From positions 1 through 13,748 of the forward strand of contig CAMLGR010000128.1 of assembly GCA_946479615.1 (NCBI GenBank): a DNA stretch of 13,748 nucleotides. The letters are read 5' to 3'. The stretch's first letter is position 1, and each line of letters begins with the position of its first letter. The translations under genes were made by a program, and so were the position numbers. The stretch is from an uncultured Bacteroidota bacterium (GTDB lineage Bacteria > Bacteroidota > Bacteroidia > Chitinophagales > Chitinophagaceae). Shown piece by piece: positions 1 through 6,882 of this stretch. The notes beneath the pieces were generated by a model, which searched no databases, was not told where the DNA came from, and worked only from the letters and a program-made list of their open reading frames with translations.

Positions 1-1082
1 GTTTCAGGTAATAAATTTTGCAGGGGCCATGCGAGCAGGTTTTTAAACCAGGCATACGCATCGCCGAATGCCGATTGTCCTGCTTCCAGCCCCATCATAC
101 CAGGGATCACAGAACCGGGCACCTGTCCGCAAATCCCTTTTACTAATTTTCCTCTCACTTCATCAACTGGTGCTACCAGCATATCGCAGGTGGAAGTCCC
201 CATTACCTTGCTGAGGTGGTAGGCTTCTATTTGTCCGCCAACTGCACCCATATGTGCATCAAAAGCGCCGACGCCAATCGTAACATCGCCGGGAAGACCC
301 AACCGGGTAGCCCATTCTTTACTGATCGTTCCGGCTGCCTGGTCGGAAGTATAGGTATCGGTGAAAAGCCGTGTAGTATATCCTTTTAATAATGGATCGA
401 GCGAACTGAAAAAATCATCGGGTGGTAATCCGCCAAACTCTTCTGCCCATAACGCTTTGTGACCTGCTGCGCAACGACTTCTTTTCATTTGCGAGATATG
501 TGTACCGCCTGTCAATAAAAAAGGTATCCAGTCGCAATGTTCTACAAAAGAATAAGCCTGTTTACGGATCGTTTCATCATTGCGTAAGAGATGAAGCAGT
601 TTTGCCCAGAACCATTCGGAAGAATAAATGCCTCCTGTAAAATCAAGATAATTAACAGGAAATTTCAATGCATGTGCGTTGATTTCAGCGGCTTCTTTAA
701 CAGAAGTATGATCTTTCCACAGGACAAACATGGCATTGGGATTTTTTTCAAATCCTTCTACCAGGGCAAGCGGCTGTCCTTTTTCATTGACAGCTACGGG
801 AGTGGAACCGGTAGTATCTATGGAGATCGCTTTTATGGCAGACGCAACAGCGGGTCCTGCTTTGGCGACACATTCTTTAATAGTAAACTCCAATCCTTCT
901 GCATAATCCAGTGGATGCTGGCGAAACTGGTTCTTTGCCGGTTGACAATACAGTCCCTCTTTCCAGCGGGGGTAATAAAAAACAGAAGCGGCGATCTCTT
1001 TACCATCAGAAGCATCTACCAATATGGAACGGACAGAATCAGTACCATAATCAACGCCGATTACAAAGGAATTTTTAGACAT
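1..1082 (-). CDS. araB: Ribulokinase (FGGY kinase), N-terminal 360 residues, truncated by window edge
   Basis: Phosphorylates L-ribulose to L-ribulose 5-phosphate with ATP in the cytoplasmic L-arabinose pathway. The minus-strand frame opens with ATG at 1082-1080 and stays open to base 1. The translation begins MSKNSFVIGVDYGTDSVRS, the nucleotide-binding opening of ribulokinases, in which the GTDS version is characteristic of AraB within the FGGY family. Other family features are the segment KRSRCAAGHKALW near residue 200 and GVGAFDAHMGAVGG, whose Asp275 is the expected catalytic base. AraB proteins are usually about 550-570 residues, so roughly 200 C-terminal residues lie outside the window. 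It follows araR on the same strand after a 128-base gap that contains a palindromic operator candidate (1106-1122), which suggests control by AraR. Other ara genes may lie beyond the left edge. Confidence 0.95.
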   Translation of the reverse strand, partial: MSKNSFVIGVDYGTDSVRSILVDASDGKEIAASVFYYPRWKEGLYCQPAKNQFRQHPLDYAEGLEFTIKECVAKAGPAVASAIKAISIDTTGSTPVAVNEKGQPLALVEGFEKNPNAMFVLWKDHTSVKEAAEINAHALKFPVNYLDFTGGIYSSEWFWAKLLHLLRNDETIRKQAYSFVEHCDWIPFLLTGGTHISQMKRSRCAAGHKALWAEEFGGLPPDDFFSSLDPLLKGYTTRLFTDTYTSDQAAGTISKEWATRLGLPGDVTIGVGAFDAHMGAVGGQIEAYHLSKVMGTSTCDMLVAPVDEVRGKLVKGICGQVPGSVIPGMMGLEAGQSAFGDAYAWFKNLLAWPLQNLLPE

Positions 1083-1105
1083 GGCAAACGAAGAGGGATT
1101 TATTT

Positions 1106-1122
1106 AGTGTCAAAATAACACT
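1106..1122. promoter_or_regulatory. Candidate AraR operator in the araB leader
   Basis: The 17-base palindrome AGTGT-N7-ACACT lies 24 bases upstream of the araB start codon. Its core, TGT-N7-ACA, has the same spacing as the palindrome between araR and galM at 2029-2051. On the minus strand its spacer contains TATTTTG, one base short of the Bacteroidetes -7 element TAnnTTTG, so a bound repressor would cover a plausible araB promoter. No good -33 element was seen. The assignment to AraR rests on position and shared symmetry. Confidence 0.5.
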
Positions 1123-1167
1123 TAATTTCCCGAATACAGAAAATTTTTTCGGTTTCAACAGGGAGTA

Positions 1168-1204
1168 AGAAAGTGGTAGTGCAGGTCACGACTGCTTACT
1201 TTCT
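1168..1204 (-). terminator. Hairpin downstream of araR, possible weak terminator
   Basis: Seven-base arms AGAAAGT (1168-1174) and ACTTTCT (1198-1204) enclose a second stem, GCAG (1181-1184) with CTGC (1192-1195), around a 7-base loop. The internal loop is asymmetric. It starts 7 bases after the araR stop codon in the direction of transcription. No clean U-run follows immediately, so it may be a partial terminator or processing site between araR and araB. Confidence 0.35.
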
Positions 1205-1210
1205 CATTCC

Positions 1211-1915
1211 TTATTTTATATTATCCGGGTTGGGAATAAAATTCAGGAAGGCATTGATCGCGGAATTGTACTTGCGTTTGTTCAGTTTGTAATAGAAAGC
1301 GCCTTTCTTGGAATTCTCCTTTTCTTTTTCCTGTTGTTTAACGAGCAGGTTGGTAGACATGATCTTCCGGCTGAAATTACGTTTATCAAATTCGGTATCG
1401 AACACGCCTTCATACAGGCTGTGAAGTTGGGGAATGGTGAATTTTTCGGGTAGTAATTCAAATAGGATAGGATGAAAAGCCGCTTTGTACCGTAGCTTTT
1501 TCTTGGCCATATCCACCATCAGGTTATGATCAAAAATAAGCGGGGGCGTTTTTTTCAGCGGGAACCATTCGGCATGGTAATCGTCGCTTAATTGTTTTTC
1601 ATATTGATGAATATCTATCAATGCGAAATAGGCGATAGAGATGGTGCGCTCCATCGGGTCGCGATCGGGTTTGCCGAAGGCATACAGTTGCTCGAGGTAA
1701 ACTCCATGCAGACCGGTAAGATCTTTCAGGATGCGTTCCGCAGCTACTTCGAAATTCTCTTTTGGTTGCACAAATCCTCCCATCAGGCTCCAGCTGCCTT
1801 TCCGTGGTTCGAAGGCGCGTTGGATCAGGAGCAATTTCAGGTCCTGGCCATCAAAACCGAAAATGATACAATCGATAGCGGCAAGCACTTTAGGCTGAGC
1901 AGAATATCCTTTCAT
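1211..1915 (-). CDS. araR: Nudix-type transcriptional regulator of arabinose genes (AraR, NrtR family)
   Basis: Predicted cytoplasmic DNA-binding regulator of L-arabinose use, 234 residues. Residues about 8-145 form a Nudix-like domain (VLAAIDCIIFGFDGQDLKLL, then SWSLMGGFVQPKENF). The Nudix box has the right spacing (G47, E53, R61, G68), but the metal-binding glutamates are changed: consensus R-E-U-x-E-E reads RILKDL. Hydrolase activity is therefore unlikely, as known for ligand-sensing members of this family. Residues about 150-234 form the C-terminal winged helix, which is lysine-rich and contains FDKRNFSRKIM. The ATG at 1915-1913 is preferred because homologues start just before the Nudix strand; a start at 2026 would add 37 residues unlike the family and reach almost to the operator. 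Gene order (araB after it, galM divergent) supports an arabinose rather than NAD role. It may repress its own promoter region. Confidence 0.88.
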   Translation of the reverse strand: MKGYSAQPKVLAAIDCIIFGFDGQDLKLLLIQRAFEPRKGSWSLMGGFVQPKENFEVAAERILKDLTGLHGVYLEQLYAFGKPDRDPMERTISIAYFALIDIHQYEKQLSDDYHAEWFPLKKTPPLIFDHNLMVDMAKKKLRYKAAFHPILFELLPEKFTIPQLHSLYEGVFDTEFDKRNFSRKIMSTNLLVKQQEKEKENSKKGAFYYKLNKRKYNSAINAFLNFIPNPDNIK

Positions 1916-2028
1916 GTGTGTTAATATTGCTGAAATGGCAAAAACGGAGGATACAGCAACCGTTCGTTTCCAGGCAATTTTTTGTAAATATAAATACTCT
2001 GCCGAAGAGCTGCGTCTTTTTGACAATT

Positions 2029-2051
2029 ATAAATGTGAGTTTGACATTTAT
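2029..2051. promoter_or_regulatory. Candidate AraR operator between araR and galM
   Basis: This is a perfect inverted repeat, ATAAATGT-N7-ACATTTAT, with 8-base arms. The inner AATGT-N7-ACATT has the same size and TGT-N7-ACA core as the site before araB. It overlaps TTTG at 2040-2043, a possible -33 element for galM, so binding should block plus-strand transcription. It also lies 114 bases upstream of the araR start, in position for autoregulation. Confidence 0.6.
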
Positions 2052-2072
2052 TAAAAATATTTCCCTAATTTG
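2040..2072 (+). promoter_or_regulatory. Possible promoter of galM
   Basis: TTTG at 2040-2043 and TAATTTG at 2066-2072 resemble the Bacteroidetes -33 (TTTG) and -7 (TAnnTTTG) elements, with 22 bases between them. The -7 element is one T short of consensus. The start codon follows 23 bases later, giving a short A/T-rich leader without a Shine-Dalgarno site. The -33 element is inside the operator palindrome. Confidence 0.4.
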
Positions 2073-2095
2073 GATGCTACAACTTTTGCAACGAT

Positions 2096-3256
2096 ATGAA
2101 AAAATTAATTCTGAAGGCAGCTCTTGCCTCACTTCCCTTCCTCTTCGCCTGTAACAATGAAAGTACGACTACTGATGCCGCCGGCACTGCTAACCCAGAT
2201 TCTACGGGTGTTTCCTCCCGCAGCAAAGGGTTTGAAAAAACGCTGAACGGAAAAGAAGTACATCTTTATACATTAAAAAATAAGAACAACGTTACCGCTG
2301 AATTTACCAATTACGGTGCCCGCCTGGTAAGCCTGGTCGTGCCTGATAAAAACGGTAACAACCTCGATGTGGTATTGGGTCATGATAGTGTAGATGGCTA
2401 TGCCAAACCCGGTGAATCTTTCTTCGGAACCACGATCGGCCGTTATGGCAATCGTATCGGCAAAGCCAAATTCACGCTGAATGGCAAAACCTACCAGCTC
2501 GATGCAAATAACGGCCCTAACTCACTGCATGGCGGACGCGAAGGATTCCATACCAAAGTATGGGATGCTGCGCAGAAGGATTCACAGACGATCGTCTTCA
2601 CTTATTTATCCAAAGACGGTGATGCAGGATATCCTGGTAACCTGAATGCAAAAGTTACATTCACGCTCACTGATGATAATTCATTAAAGATCGATTATGA
2701 AGCGACAACCGATGCTCCGACTGTCGTGAACCTGACCAACCATGCTTATTTCAACCTGAATGGCGCCGGCAGCGGTACGATCAACGATCATGAGTTAATG
2801 ATCAATGCGGATAATATTACCCCTGTGGATGCTACGCTGATCCCAACCGGTAAAATGATGAAAGTAGAAGGAACGCCTTTTGATTTTCGTAAACCAACTG
2901 CTATCGGCAGCCGTATCGATACTACCAACGAGCAAATCAGGAATGGTAAAGGATATGATCACAATTTTGTACTCAATGGTGCCGATGGTTCTTTAAAACA
3001 GGTTTGTACCGTGAAGGCAGATAAATCAGGTATCGTTATGGATGTGCTTACCGATCAACCGGGATTGCAATTTTATGGTGGTAATTTCCTGGATGGTTCA
3101 GAGATCGGTAAAGGTGGAAAACCGTATACGCACCGTACAGCGTTTTGCCTGGAAACACAGCATTATCCTGATTCACCTAACCAGCCTTCTTTTCCAACTA
3201 CGACGCTGAAACCGGGAGAGACGTATAAAACAACGACGATCTATAAATTTCATTAA
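2096..3256 (+). CDS. galM: Aldose 1-epimerase (GalM family), predicted lipoprotein
   Basis: Interconverts the alpha and beta anomers of a free sugar. In this context the substrate is probably arabinose released from glycans, although family members are often broad. It has 386 residues. A lipoprotein signal is visible: MKK, a hydrophobic stretch, then LFAC with Cys19 as the lipidated residue, followed by a low-complexity Asn/Thr/Asp linker to about residue 45. Mature-domain landmarks are the GTTIGRYGNRIG segment, SLHGG (His145), NHAYFNL (His216) and LETQHYPDSPNQP (Glu353). The 71-residue spacing of the two histidines equals that of E. coli GalM as I remember it, so the catalytic set looks complete. 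It is the first plus-strand gene after the AraR operator candidate and is followed by the arabinofuranosidase after 163 bases. The lipid anchor places it in the periplasm or at the outer membrane, unlike cytoplasmic GalM. Confidence 0.92.
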   Translation: MKKLILKAALASLPFLFACNNESTTTDAAGTANPDSTGVSSRSKGFEKTLNGKEVHLYTLKNKNNVTAEFTNYGARLVSLVVPDKNGNNLDVVLGHDSVDGYAKPGESFFGTTIGRYGNRIGKAKFTLNGKTYQLDANNGPNSLHGGREGFHTKVWDAAQKDSQTIVFTYLSKDGDAGYPGNLNAKVTFTLTDDNSLKIDYEATTDAPTVVNLTNHAYFNLNGAGSGTINDHELMINADNITPVDATLIPTGKMMKVEGTPFDFRKPTAIGSRIDTTNEQIRNGKGYDHNFVLNGADGSLKQVCTVKADKSGIVMDVLTDQPGLQFYGGNFLDGSEIGKGGKPYTHRTAFCLETQHYPDSPNQPSFPTTTLKPGETYKTTTIYKFH

Positions 3257-3419
3257 GAGGAACACCGATAGAAAGCATACTACGGATTTAATGGATTGAT
3301 AAGCTGGAATAATTATCCATCAATATCCTTGTTATCCGTTCAGTCTGTATTCTTAACTATAAGTATACAAAACCATCATTTAGTACAAACATCTTTTCAT
3401 ACAGCCATAATATAAAATC

Positions 3420-4964
3420 ATGCGTAAAATTATTCTTTCTCTTTTTGCTGTGGCAGGTTCATGCCTGGCCTTTTCACAGGGTATGGTAAGAGTTGCCATC
3501 AATGGCGCGAATCCTTCAATCACTATCAGCAAACATATTTATGGACATTTTGCAGAACACCTGGGCCGTTGTATCTATGATGGTTTTTGGGTAGACGATA
3601 CAGCTTCCATCGAAAAGAAAGGACGTATCCGTATGGATGTGGTGAATGCATTGAAAAAAATCAAAGTACCCAATCTTCGCTGGCCCGGTGGCTGCTATGC
3701 CGATGAATACCATTGGAGAGATGGTATCGGTGACAGGAGCCAACGCCCGAAAACAGTAAATACACATTGGGGAATGGTAACTGATGATAACAGTTTTGGT
3801 ACACATGAATTCCTGGAACTCTGCGACCTGATTGGTTGCGAACCTTATCTCGCCGGTAATGTCGGATCGGGTACTCCACAGGAAATGGCCAACTGGGTAG
3901 AGTATCTCAATTTCAATGGAGAAAGTACACTGGCTGATCTGCGCAGGAAAAACGGGCATCCCGCACCTTACAATGTCAGCTTTTGGGGCGTAGGGAATGA
4001 GAACTGGGGTTGTGGTGGTAATATGACACCGGAAACGTATGCTAATATTTATAAACGATATGCTACGTACTGTAAAAATTATCCCGGCTCCAATTTGAAA
4101 AAGATCGTCAGCGGTGCCAATGCAGATGATTATAACTGGACGGAAACCTGTATGCGTATCATTCCCGTGAACCAAATGTGGGGATTCTCTTTACATTATT
4201 ATACCATTCCTACCGGTAACTGGGGTAATAAAGGTTCTGCTACACAATTCGATGAAGCGGAATATTTCAGTACCATGCGCAACTGCCTGAGAATGGAAGA
4301 TATCGTAACACGCAATGAAGCGATCATGAATCGCTACGATCCTCAGAAAAGAGTAGCGCTGGTGGTAGATGAATGGGGTGTATGGACAAATCCTGAACCC
4401 GGTACCAAAGGTGCATTTCTCTACCAGCAAAACAGCATGCGTGATGCATTGATCGCAGGCACCACTTTAAATACGTTTAATAATCATAGTGAAAGAGTAA
4501 GAGTAGCCAATCTTGCACAGGCAGTGAATGTATTACAATCGATAGTACTGACGCAGGGAAATAAAATGCTGCTGACGCCAACGTATCATGTATTCGACCT
4601 GTATAAAGTGCACCAGGATGCAAAAATGTTACCGATCCTGTTCAACAGTCCTGACTACAGTAATGGCGGACAGAAAATTCCGGCGGTGAATATTTCTGCT
4701 TCAAAGGATTCTACGGGAGCTGTGCATATCTCATTGGTAAATCTCGATCCTTCCAGGGATATCAGCATCAGGACGGCCCTGAATGATATCAGTTGGAAAA
4801 CAGTAACAGGACAAATACTTACTTCTGCTAAGTTTACTGATATCAACACATTTGAAAAGCCAGATGTGGTAAAGCCTGCTGTGTTTAAAGGTGCAAAGAA
4901 AGAAGGTGATGATTTAGTAGTAACATTGCCGAAGTTATCGGTGGTGGTACTTGAGTTAAAGTAA
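3420..4964 (+). CDS. abfA: Secreted alpha-L-arabinofuranosidase, GH51
   Basis: Retaining glycosidase that removes terminal alpha-L-arabinofuranosyl groups from arabinan, arabinoxylan or arabino-oligosaccharides. It has 514 residues, the usual length for single-domain GH51 enzymes. Residues 1-20 are a Sec signal peptide (MRKIILSLF..., cleavage probably near FSQ). The family is recognised from [37 protein letters not shown], the acid/base motif [12 protein letters not shown] (Glu194) and the nucleophile motif VVDEWGVW (Glu318). The 124-residue distance between the two glutamates fits the clan GH-A barrel, and the C-terminal roughly 120 residues are the usual beta domain. A TGT-N7-ACA operator was not found in the 163-base gap upstream, so it may be read through from galM. 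It ends just before a long inverted repeat. Export suggests it releases arabinose in the periplasm. Confidence 0.94.
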   Translation: MRKIILSLFAVAGSCLAFSQGMVRVAINGANPSITISKHIYGHFAEHLGRCIYDGFWVDDTASIEKKGRIRMDVVNALKKIKVPNLRWPGGCYADEYHWRDGIGDRSQRPKTVNTHWGMVTDDNSFGTHEFLELCDLIGCEPYLAGNVGSGTPQEMANWVEYLNFNGESTLADLRRKNGHPAPYNVSFWGVGNENWGCGGNMTPETYANIYKRYATYCKNYPGSNLKKIVSGANADDYNWTETCMRIIPVNQMWGFSLHYYTIPTGNWGNKGSATQFDEAEYFSTMRNCLRMEDIVTRNEAIMNRYDPQKRVALVVDEWGVWTNPEPGTKGAFLYQQNSMRDALIAGTTLNTFNNHSERVRVANLAQAVNVLQSIVLTQGNKMLLTPTYHVFDLYKVHQDAKMLPILFNSPDYSNGGQKIPAVNISASKDSTGAVHISLVNLDPSRDISIRTALNDISWKTVTGQILTSAKFTDINTFEKPDVVKPAVFKGAKKEGDDLVVTLPKLSVVVLELK

Positions 4965-4975
4965 AAAACCAGCAG

Positions 4976-5048
4976 ATTGGGTTTCACATAATGGTGCAGC
5001 GGCTTTGCTATAATAGAACTGCCGTTGCACCGTTACGTGAAACCCAAT
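4976..5048. terminator. Long inverted repeat between convergent genes, likely bidirectional terminator
   Basis: Arms of 28 bases (4976-5003 and 5021-5048) match at 25 of 28 positions, and two of the three differences allow G-U pairing. The loop is 17 bases. The outer stem begins ATTGGGTTTCAC. The repeat starts 12 bases after the arabinofuranosidase stop and ends 14 bases before the stop of the minus-strand gene at 5063. A T-rich run follows on the plus strand (5049-5056). Position fits a shared terminator, but the arms are longer than a standard terminator needs, so it could also be a dispersed palindromic repeat. Confidence 0.65.
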
Positions 5049-5062
5049 TCTTTTTAATACAC

Positions 5063-5476
5063 TTATATCTTTATTTTAAAAGAAAGCGCGGGATAATAAT
5101 GATAACATAATCCCTGCGGTTGAAATGAATTATATTGTTCGGCTTTTAAATCAACCGAGGCAGTCTTTGCTTTTTTCTTATTACGGCTGGCGGCAATAAA
5201 TAATGGTATACTTGTCAGGCTGGCTATGATACCCACCCCGGCGATCACCGCATAAGTTCCGGCTTCATCGAATGAGGTTTCTTTATTACTGGCAAGAATA
5301 GCTGTAACGCCAATCAATGCGCCGCCGCCTATCAATAAGACCCTGGCGGCGGTTCTTTGATTTTTGCTTTTTGACAGGTATTCTTCCCGTATCAGGGAAT
5401 GGGAGGATTTCATTTCCTGGCAAAAGGAAGCGGTAGTTGCCAGCAGGAACAAAAGGCAAATGATGATCTGTTTCAT
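5063..5476 (-). CDS. Small exported or membrane protein of unknown function
   Basis: I do not recognise this 137-residue protein. Residues 1-20 look like a Sec signal peptide (MKQIIICLLFLLATTASFCQ, cleavage near SFCQ or after Gln20). A charged stretch follows (residues about 23-42). Two glycine- and isoleucine-rich hydrophobic segments come next, near residues 44-62 (VLLIGGGALIGVTAILAS) and 74-94 (YAVIAGVGIIASLTSIPLFIAAS). They are separated by a short acidic loop and followed by a basic stretch RNKKKAK. The last 30 residues end in alternating aromatic and hydrophobic residues (YYPALSFKIKI). This arrangement suggests two membrane segments with the loop and tail on opposite sides, though I cannot fix the topology. 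It converges with the arabinofuranosidase gene and follows gntR on the same strand after 120 bases. No link to sugar metabolism is evident. Confidence 0.6.
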   Translation of the reverse strand: MKQIIICLLFLLATTASFCQEMKSSHSLIREEYLSKSKNQRTAARVLLIGGGALIGVTAILASNKETSFDEAGTYAVIAGVGIIASLTSIPLFIAASRNKKKAKTASVDLKAEQYNSFQPQGLCYHYYPALSFKIKI

Positions 5477-5482
5477 AACCGT

Positions 5483-5504
5483 AAATTTTTAAGTTCAAAA
5501 ATTT
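5483..5504. promoter_or_regulatory. Perfect palindrome just upstream of the small membrane protein gene
   Basis: AAATTTTT (5483-5490) and AAAAATTT (5497-5504) are perfect 8-base arms around a 6-base spacer, 7 bases upstream of the start codon at 5476. It could be an operator or a 5'-leader hairpin. The A/T-only arms also make a chance origin plausible. Confidence 0.35.
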
Positions 5505-5558
5505 GTCGTGTTAATCGGGCCAGCAGGTAACATGCCAGTTGTCAGGGGGAGCGAAATT

Positions 5559-5576
5559 CTGTATTCAATGATACAG
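5559..5576 (-). terminator. Small hairpin after the GntR regulator gene
   Basis: CTGTAT and ATACAG form a perfect 6-base stem around a 6-base loop, 21 bases after the regulator's stop codon. There is no U-run after it on the minus strand, so termination is uncertain. The rest of the 5477-5596 gap shows only the palindrome at 5483-5504. Confidence 0.3.
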
Positions 5577-5596
5577 CGGGCAGGTGTTGCGTTTGT

Positions 5597-6628
5597 TTAT
5601 AAGGAAGGTCTCAGGTTAACGCGGAAGGGTACTTCAAAATGTTCGTGGGAATTTTCCAGGATCAATTCGGCTGTTTTGGCGCCCATCATTTCAAAATTCG
5701 TAGAGATGGTAGTGATACCATTCAGGATTATTTTTTTCAGGGGCGTTTCATTGTAAGAGATCACTCCTACATGCTTGCCGACTTTCAGTTTGGTCGCCAG
5801 GATCTTTTCAATTAAGATCACCAGGTCGTTTTCCATCAGGTTGATAAATACTTCACCTTCTTTGATGGGTTCGATACTGACATCATGCACCAGCTTATAA
5901 TTAAATGCGTACTGATTGCAGAAGCGGTAGAAGCCTTTTAAAATTTCTTTAGGGTGATAAGTATATTCCGGGAAAATGATCTTGATGGTATGATATTTAC
6001 TTAATCGTTCCAGCGATTGCTCCAGCGCATTATAAATATCTTTTTCAAAATTTTCATACACCGCAGCATATTCGCCATGTACGCCCGGCACCAATTTATC
6101 CAGTAGTACCAATTTTTCTTTTGGTATCTGGTTGATGACATCGTACGCCGCTTCGCCACCATCGAGAAAGTGCGGGATGATCACATAATGCGTATAATCG
6201 TTTTTATTATTTTGTATTAAGCGTTTGAAAAAATCAAACTCATTATTATAAATATAAAAATCGATAGAAGCTCTTTCGTTCAGTGATTCGACAAACGCAT
6301 CATACAGGATCTTCTTGTGTGTGCTTAATTTATTGAACAGTAAAAATATCTTCAGGTGAAGGTTGAGTTCGGTTGTTTTTACAAAATATCCTTTTCCGGG
6401 CACCGAACCCAGGATGCCGATCTTTTTCAGGTAACGATATCCTTTTTCCGCGGTATCTCTCGATATTTCAAACTCGAAACTGAGTTCGTTGATGGATGGC
6501 AACAGTTCATCCTTTTGCAATTTGCCTTCGCTGATCGCCTTGATCACCGAATTGGCAAGCTGCAGGTACTTTGGCGTCGCTGAGAAATAGTCGATGACAA
6601 TATGTTGAAAGAGGCTGTTCTTTTTCAT
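5597..6628 (-). CDS. GntR-family transcriptional regulator with LacI-like sugar-sensing domain (probable rhamnose regulator)
   Basis: Predicted cytoplasmic regulator of the adjacent rhamnose operon, 343 residues. Residues about 18-85 are a GntR winged helix: YLQLANSVIKAISEGKLQ, LLPSINELSFEFEISRDTAEKGYRYL and the wing GILGSVPGKGYFV. Residues about 90-340 resemble the periplasmic-binding-protein-like effector domain of LacI regulators, with HYVIIPHF, LVLLDKL and near the end VGVISYNETPLKKII, then ITTISTNFEMMGAKTAELIL. This GntR plus sensor architecture is known from Bacteroidetes sugar regulators. The ATG at 6628-6626 is preferred to an in-frame TTG one codon upstream. The gene is divergent from rhaT across a 254-base region with palindromes. 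The ligand is probably L-rhamnose or L-rhamnulose, by context only, and whether it represses or activates cannot be read from the sequence. Confidence 0.85.
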   Translation of the reverse strand: MKKNSLFQHIVIDYFSATPKYLQLANSVIKAISEGKLQKDELLPSINELSFEFEISRDTAEKGYRYLKKIGILGSVPGKGYFVKTTELNLHLKIFLLFNKLSTHKKILYDAFVESLNERASIDFYIYNNEFDFFKRLIQNNKNDYTHYVIIPHFLDGGEAAYDVINQIPKEKLVLLDKLVPGVHGEYAAVYENFEKDIYNALEQSLERLSKYHTIKIIFPEYTYHPKEILKGFYRFCNQYAFNYKLVHDVSIEPIKEGEVFINLMENDLVILIEKILATKLKVGKHVGVISYNETPLKKIILNGITTISTNFEMMGAKTAELILENSHEHFEVPFRVNLRPSL

Positions 6629-6656
6629 CAATGCGGAAAATTAGTTATTTCAAATC

Positions 6657-6750
6657 AATTATGGATCATAAATTATAAATTATGAATGTTGCAGAGTAGC
6701 AGGGATTCACTGGATATTACGTCCTATTGATAAGTTTGTAATCCATAATT
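6657..6750. promoter_or_regulatory. Regulatory region between the GntR regulator and rhaT: promoter-like element and operator candidates
   Basis: Three elements occur together. A near-perfect 18-base palindrome, CATAAATTATAAATTATG, lies at 6667-6684 with two mismatches. A separated perfect inverted repeat has arms AATTATGGAT (6657-6666) and ATCCATAATT (6741-6750). An exact TAnnTTTG element, TAAGTTTG, lies at 6731-6738 on the plus strand, immediately before the second arm. No good -33 TTG lies at the usual distance. A transcript starting just after the element would have a leader of about 135 bases before rhaT. The leader includes a weak stem between TTAAAAGCT (6811-6818 region) and AGCTTTAA (6837-6844). 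Confidence 0.45.
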
Positions 6751-6882
6751 TTTTATCGGTACTCTTTCCTTTTCGTCCGGCCTGTCGCAGCATGATAGTC
6801 CATGACGGGTTAAAAGCTATATGTCATATTTTTACGAGCTTTAAGTTAGTTTTTTGCTGGCCATACTGAAAATAATTGTTTC

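Noticed and set aside
591..1118. Plus-strand 175-codon open frame
   Set aside because: It lies opposite araB, whose product is clearly recognisable; the translation has no domain character and is rich in Cys, Phe and Ser as expected of an antisense frame.
1916..2026. Longer araR start adding 37 N-terminal residues
   Set aside because: The extension does not resemble the family N-terminus and would push the start to within three bases of the operator palindrome; the ATG at 1915 fits the Nudix fold boundary.
3516..4175. Minus-strand 219-codon open frame
   Set aside because: It is entirely antisense to the GH51 catalytic domain and shows no recognisable motif or signal.
6629..6631. TTG start for the GntR regulator
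   Set aside because: An ATG follows immediately in frame and is the more likely initiator; the difference is one residue.
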